NCBI GenBank assembly: GCA_021813555.1
Contig: JAKAKG010000038.1
Coordinates: forward strand, 1-45,719
From: Acidobacteriota bacterium
GTDB taxonomy: Bacteria > Acidobacteriota > UBA4820 > DSQY01
Direction of reading: 5' to 3'
DNA: 45,719 nucleotides
A program made the translations under genes and the position numbers. Numbering within the stretch: the stretch's first letter is position 1; every line of letters begins with the position of its first letter. Under the pieces are notes generated by a model. That model saw nothing but the letters and a program-made list of their open reading frames with translations. It ran no database searches and was not told the DNA's origin. This document shows positions 42,462 through 45,719 of this stretch, in pieces.

Positions 42462-43433
42462 ATGGGATGGATGGTTGAAGCCTCGACCGCGGCCAGGGGA
42501 GCGGACAGGGTCTTTCTTGTCAGCCTGGGCATCTCCGTGTTTTTCCTCGTCTTCATCACGGCGCTCATGATTTACTTCGTGATCCGGTACAGCAAGAAGC
42601 GCCACCCCCAGGCGGAGAATATCGAGGGCAACGTCTGGCTGGAGATCACGTGGACGGTGATTCCCCTGATGGTCTTCCTGTCCATCTTCTACTACGGATG
42701 GACCAATTTCGACTACACGCGCAACCCCCCCCGGGACGCCATGGTGGTGAACGTTTTGGGACGGCAGTGGGCCTGGTCCTTTGAGTATCCGAACGGCAAG
42801 GTCACGAGCGTGCTCTACGCGGCTCTGGGTAAGCCCATGAGGCTGGATATCCGCTCGGCGGACGTGATCCACGGCTTTTTCGTTCCCGCCTTCCGCCTCA
42901 AAATGGACGCGGTTCCGGGCCACGTGAACACGACGTGGTTTGAGCCCACCCGGCTCGGCTCCTACGACATCGAATGCACGGTCATTTGCGGGGTTGACCA
43001 CTCGTACATGCTTTCCAAGGTGGTGGTGGTTCCCGTGGAGGAATTCAAGGCGTGGTATTTCGGGGGAGACGATGCCCCCGAGCCCGGGAAAGGAGTCGCG
43101 ACCGCCAAGGAACCGGAGGGCGACAATTCGGGCGGTGTTAAAGGTGAGGTGCCGGCCCTGGCCATTCTCCGGGCCAAGGACTGTCTCATGTGCCATTCCA
43201 TAGACGGCAAACCCATGGTGGGCCCCACGCTGAAGGGCCTCTACGGTTCAACGGAGACGGTGGTGTCGGGCGGCAAGGAGCGCGCGGTTAAGGTGGATGA
43301 TGCTTATCTCAAGGTGGCCATCCAGGCCCCCGAGGCCTCCATCGTCAAAGGCTATCCGCCCACCATGCCGCCCGCGGCGCTCAGCCCGGCGGAATTGTCC
43401 CAGGTCTTGGACTACATCAAGTCGCTCAAGTGA
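42462..43433 (+). CDS. ctaC: caa3 oxidase subunit II with fused cytochrome c
   Basis: 323 aa. Two membrane helices (about 17-40 and 56-77), then the CuA cupredoxin domain. The distal His is in SADVIHGFFVPAFRLKMDAV, and the CuA loop is CTVICGVDHSYM with both Cys, His and Met. The glutamate normally between the two Cys (bovine Glu198) is Val here. A linker leads to a C-terminal cytochrome c with CLMCHSIDGKPMVGP and a Met ligand in YPPTMPPAALS, so the oxidase is caa3-type. It comes last of the oxidase subunits, not first as in most operons. The start has only AAGG as a ribosome site. Confidence 0.94.
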   Translation: MGWMVEASTAARGADRVFLVSLGISVFFLVFITALMIYFVIRYSKKRHPQAENIEGNVWLEITWTVIPLMVFLSIFYYGWTNFDYTRNPPRDAMVVNVLGRQWAWSFEYPNGKVTSVLYAALGKPMRLDIRSADVIHGFFVPAFRLKMDAVPGHVNTTWFEPTRLGSYDIECTVICGVDHSYMLSKVVVVPVEEFKAWYFGGDDAPEPGKGVATAKEPEGDNSGGVKGEVPALAILRAKDCLMCHSIDGKPMVGPTLKGLYGSTETVVSGGKERAVKVDDAYLKVAIQAPEASIVKGYPPTMPPAALSPAELSQVLDYIKSLK

Positions 43434-43467
43434 GCCGCAGGCCGTAACCGGCGCCAGGAGGAAAGAC

Positions 43468-44364
43468 GTGAGCACAACGGCGATTCTGGAGCACGCCAAG
43501 ACGCCTGGGATCGTGAAGGTTCTGGCGGACCTCACCAAGGTGCCCATCTCGGGCATGTCCACGGTGACGGCTGCCGCCGGGTACGTGGCGTGTGCCCGCG
43601 GCGTACGCTTCGGCGTGCTTACGGCGGTTTTGGGGACGCTGCTCCTCGCCATGGGCGCGAGCGCCCTGAATGAATACCAGGAGCGGGAGCTGGACGCCCG
43701 CATGGAACGCACGCGGCACCGGCCACTTCCCGAGGCCTGTCTCAGCCCCGCCGGCGCCTTGGCCATCGCGCTGGGATTGGGAGCGGCGGGCTTCCTGATC
43801 CTCTTCCTCGCGCACGGCGTGAGGACGGCCCTGCTGGGCGCCCTGGCCATGGTCTGGTACAACGGCGTGTACACACCGCTGAAGCGGGTCACTCCTTTCG
43901 CCGTCCTGCCGGGGTCTCTCATTGGAGCGTTGCCCCCGGCCATCGGCTGGGTGGCCGCGGGCGGACGGCTCGAAGCCCCGGCCCTCCTGGCCATCTGTGC
44001 GGTCTTCTTCATCTGGCAGGTACCCCATTTCTGGCTCCTGCTCCTCATGTACAGCGACGACTACGAGCGCGGGGGATTCCCGACCCTGACGCGGCGCCTG
44101 GGCGTTCCGGGCTTGACCCGTCTCACGGTCACCTGGATGTGCACCGCCGCGGTCTCCGTGTTCCTCGTGCCCGTCTTCGGTGCCACCGCCTCCTTCCCGT
44201 CTTTCATCCTTCTGGCCGCCTCGGCGGCCTGGCTCGTGTTCGTGTCCCTGAGACTCCTGTTCGGAACGGCCGGCCGCCAACGCCTGCGCCAGGCGTTCAT
44301 GCACATCAATCTCTTCGCGCTGCTGGTCATGGCCGCCCTGTTCCTCGATCCCCTCTTCGGCTGA
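43468..44364 (+). CDS. ctaB: Protoheme IX farnesyltransferase (UbiA family)
   Basis: 298 aa, about nine membrane helices. Makes heme O from heme B and farnesyl diphosphate, the precursor of heme A for this oxidase. The first prenyl-PP motif is NEYQERELDARMERTRHRPL and the second is YSDDYERGGFPTL. The GTG at 43468 has AGGAGGA 5 nt upstream; an open frame further back overlaps ctaC and is not used. Last gene of the operon. No ctaA (heme A synthase) is in the window. Confidence 0.92.
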   Translation: MSTTAILEHAKTPGIVKVLADLTKVPISGMSTVTAAAGYVACARGVRFGVLTAVLGTLLLAMGASALNEYQERELDARMERTRHRPLPEACLSPAGALAIALGLGAAGFLILFLAHGVRTALLGALAMVWYNGVYTPLKRVTPFAVLPGSLIGALPPAIGWVAAGGRLEAPALLAICAVFFIWQVPHFWLLLLMYSDDYERGGFPTLTRRLGVPGLTRLTVTWMCTAAVSVFLVPVFGATASFPSFILLAASAAWLVFVSLRLLFGTAGRQRLRQAFMHINLFALLVMAALFLDPLFG

Positions 44365-44410
44365 AGGTGCCGCCACCCCTGTCCCGGTTTCCGCGGCGGG
44401 ATGCCCCGGC

Positions 44411-44862
44411 TTATCTCGTCTCGAAGCTCACCACCACCGTCATGTAGCACGCCACGGCCTGGCCGCTCCGCGCGATGGGCCGGGTGTATTGCCACTGCCT
44501 CACGGCGTCCATGGCGGCCCCGTCGAAGATGGGATTGGTGCTGCCCAGGACCTTCACCTCCGAGACGCGGCCGTTTTCGTCCACCACAACCTGCAAGATG
44601 ACCCTGCCCCGAAGCCCCATGGCGAGAGCCGCCGGGGGATAGGCGGGCGTGACCTGGCGCATGAGCTTGGGTGGGGTCACCTCCCAGACGTTCAAAATGG
44701 GAGGCCGAATGTCGATGGGTCTCGTGGGTTGAGAGCCCAAATCGCCGATGGGCGGGATGCCCTCCAATCCAGGTATGGCGGGGCCGCCGCGGCCAGGGGA
44801 AGGGACAGGAGCTTGCGCGCGGAGACTTCCGGTTTTCCGTCGTATCCCAAGCTCTCGAACAT
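44411..44862 (-). pseudogene. TonB C-terminal domain protein, apparently frameshifted near its N-terminus
   Basis: AAAGGAGG (44869-44876) sits 6 nt before the ATG at 44862, which reads MFESLGYDGKPEVSARKLLS then LPLAAAAPPYL and runs to a stop at 44692. The TonB domain lies in another frame from about 44790 down: WEVTPPKLMRQVTPAYPPAA, GLRGRVILQVVVDENGRVSE, AAMDAVRQWQYTRP. That frame has no plausible start; its only GTG is inside the ribosome site. The join needs a change equal to one deleted base (mod 3), and the membrane anchor is shortened. So this is a damaged gene, a sequencing error, or a programmed shift. The intact form would be a TonB-like energy transducer or regulator. Confidence 0.65.
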
Positions 44863-44983
44863 GAGGCACCTCCTTTCATTGAGGGTATAGACCGCGTGTG
44901 AAGCCAGCGGTTCCGGCCTGAAGGCGGAGGCCCGGCAAGCACTGCTCCTTGCCGTCAGGCCGCTGGCCACGTATCCTTGGCTC

Positions 44984-45719
44984 ATGGCGCGTATCCTGAT
45001 GCTCGATCAATACGCGGGACTGGGCGGGGGACAGCGGGTCCTCATGGACCTGGCATGGGCCTTCCGCGGCGCGGGCCACTCGGTCCGCGTCATGCTCCCG
45101 GGAGAAGGGAGGACCGCGTCCGATCTTGCGGCGGGAGGCTTTGAGGTCATGGCCCTGCCCCTTCCCGCCATGACGCCCGGGCGCAAGACGCTTGGCGAGA
45201 AGGCGAGCTACATCGTCCACGCCCGCCGCGCCGCGAGTGCCATAGAACGGGCCCTGGGGGCGGAAGGCGCGGACCTCATCTACGCCAATGGCCCCCGCAC
45301 CGTCCTTCCCGCGGTGTGGGCATCGAAGAAGAGCGGGGTTCCCGTGGCCTGCGGCCTCCATCTCATTTTCCGGGGAGGCTTGGAGCACCGGCTCCTGAGC
45401 TGGTGTTTTCGCAACCCCGCCGTACGGCGTGTCATTTTCTGCTCGGATGCCGTGGCTGACCCTTTCCGCGAGGCGGCGGGGGACAAGGGAAGGAAAGTCC
45501 TCTATTGGGTAAGTCCACCCTTCCTGGAGCGGCCCGCTGACCGCGGCGCCTCGCGCGCGGCGTACGGCCTCCAGGGTTCGGACATCGCCGTGGGCGTCCT
45601 CGGCAGGATTTCCAAGACCAAAGGCCAGCGGCTTTTTCTGGAAGGCCTCATGCCGCTCCTTACCATCCATCCGCGCCTCAAGCTCCTCGTGGCGGGCGCC
45701 GCCGACTTTGAGGACCCGG
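44984..45719 (+). CDS. Glycosyltransferase (group 4 / GT4-like), 5' part only
   Basis: An open frame from ATG 44984 runs off the window end (at least 245 codons). The N-terminus MARILMLDQYAGLGGGQRVL is the Rossmann start of GT-B glycosyltransferases with a Gly-rich loop. The second domain begins near DIAVGVLGRISKTKGQRLFL, the typical GT4 G-R-KGQ motif. It probably adds sugars to a lipid- or envelope-linked glycan; donor and acceptor cannot be told. It is divergent from the TonB-domain gene. Because it has no stop in the window it is easy to overlook. Confidence 0.85.
   Translation, partial: MARILMLDQYAGLGGGQRVLMDLAWAFRGAGHSVRVMLPGEGRTASDLAAGGFEVMALPLPAMTPGRKTLGEKASYIVHARRAASAIERALGAEGADLIYANGPRTVLPAVWASKKSGVPVACGLHLIFRGGLEHRLLSWCFRNPAVRRVIFCSDAVADPFREAAGDKGRKVLYWVSPPFLERPADRGASRAAYGLQGSDIAVGVLGRISKTKGQRLFLEGLMPLLTIHPRLKLLVAGAADFEDP

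Noticed and set aside
44876-45670. 264-codon minus-strand frame over the glycosyltransferase
   Set aside because: The plus strand shows GT-B motifs; this frame shows none.

Overview
The window is chromosomal DNA of a GC-rich, aerobic, Gram-negative bacterium. I place it tentatively in the Acidobacteriota (inference, about 0.55). Supporting signs are a DUF4388 (PATAN-type) protein with helical repeats, a GAF-like protein with a C-terminal charged helical module that I associate with that phylum, an Alternative Complex III plus caa3 oxidase operon, and outer-membrane type genes (CpoB-like lipoprotein, TonB-domain protein). There is no phage, insertion sequence or CRISPR array. Almost all of the window is tightly packed core and respiratory gene content.

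Layout. 1-3.9 kb: a zinc-ribbon mini-protein coupled to an EamA exporter, a secreted peroxiredoxin (minus strand) and NAD-malic enzyme. 3.9-7.3 kb (minus): a large membrane Fe-S oxidoreductase of the DUF224/ETF:menaquinone-oxidoreductase type and a DUF4388 protein. 7.4-10.9 kb (minus): tRNA-Val, thrS, infC, rpmI, rplT. infC appears to start at an AUC codon. 11-17.4 kb (minus): a lytic transglycosylase, a GAF-like protein, ruvB, a class-V aminotransferase-fold enzyme and a secreted protein. 17.6-27.5 kb (plus): hrcA-grpE-dnaK-dnaJ, a CpoB-like lipoprotein, an AmgK-like kinase, an acyl-CoA mutase large subunit, a small Cys/Met-rich secreted protein and a VWA-TM-zinc-ribbon-FHA membrane protein. 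Then come a K+ channel (minus) and asnS (plus).

30.36-44.36 kb (plus) is a 14-kb respiratory operon. It runs actA, actB, actC, a fused actD-actE, actF, a second membrane-anchored cytochrome c, a Sco copper chaperone, then caa3 oxidase subunits I, III, IV and II (with a fused cytochrome c), then the UbiA/CtaB farnesyltransferase. Together these would oxidise menaquinol (ACIII), pass electrons through the c-hemes to CuA and reduce O2. Sco and CtaB supply copper and heme O/A precursors. The malic enzyme, the ETF-linked oxidoreductase and the acyl-CoA mutase fit a metabolism feeding pyruvate, fatty- or amino-acid-derived electrons and propionyl units into that chain. The window ends with a frameshifted TonB-domain gene and the start of a glycosyltransferase that runs off the edge.

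The most unusual non-coding feature is a family of short-period (7- or 8-nt) tandem repeats in many intergenic gaps. They often begin at, or even supply, the stop codon of the upstream gene. All calls are from reading the sequence by eye; no database search was run.
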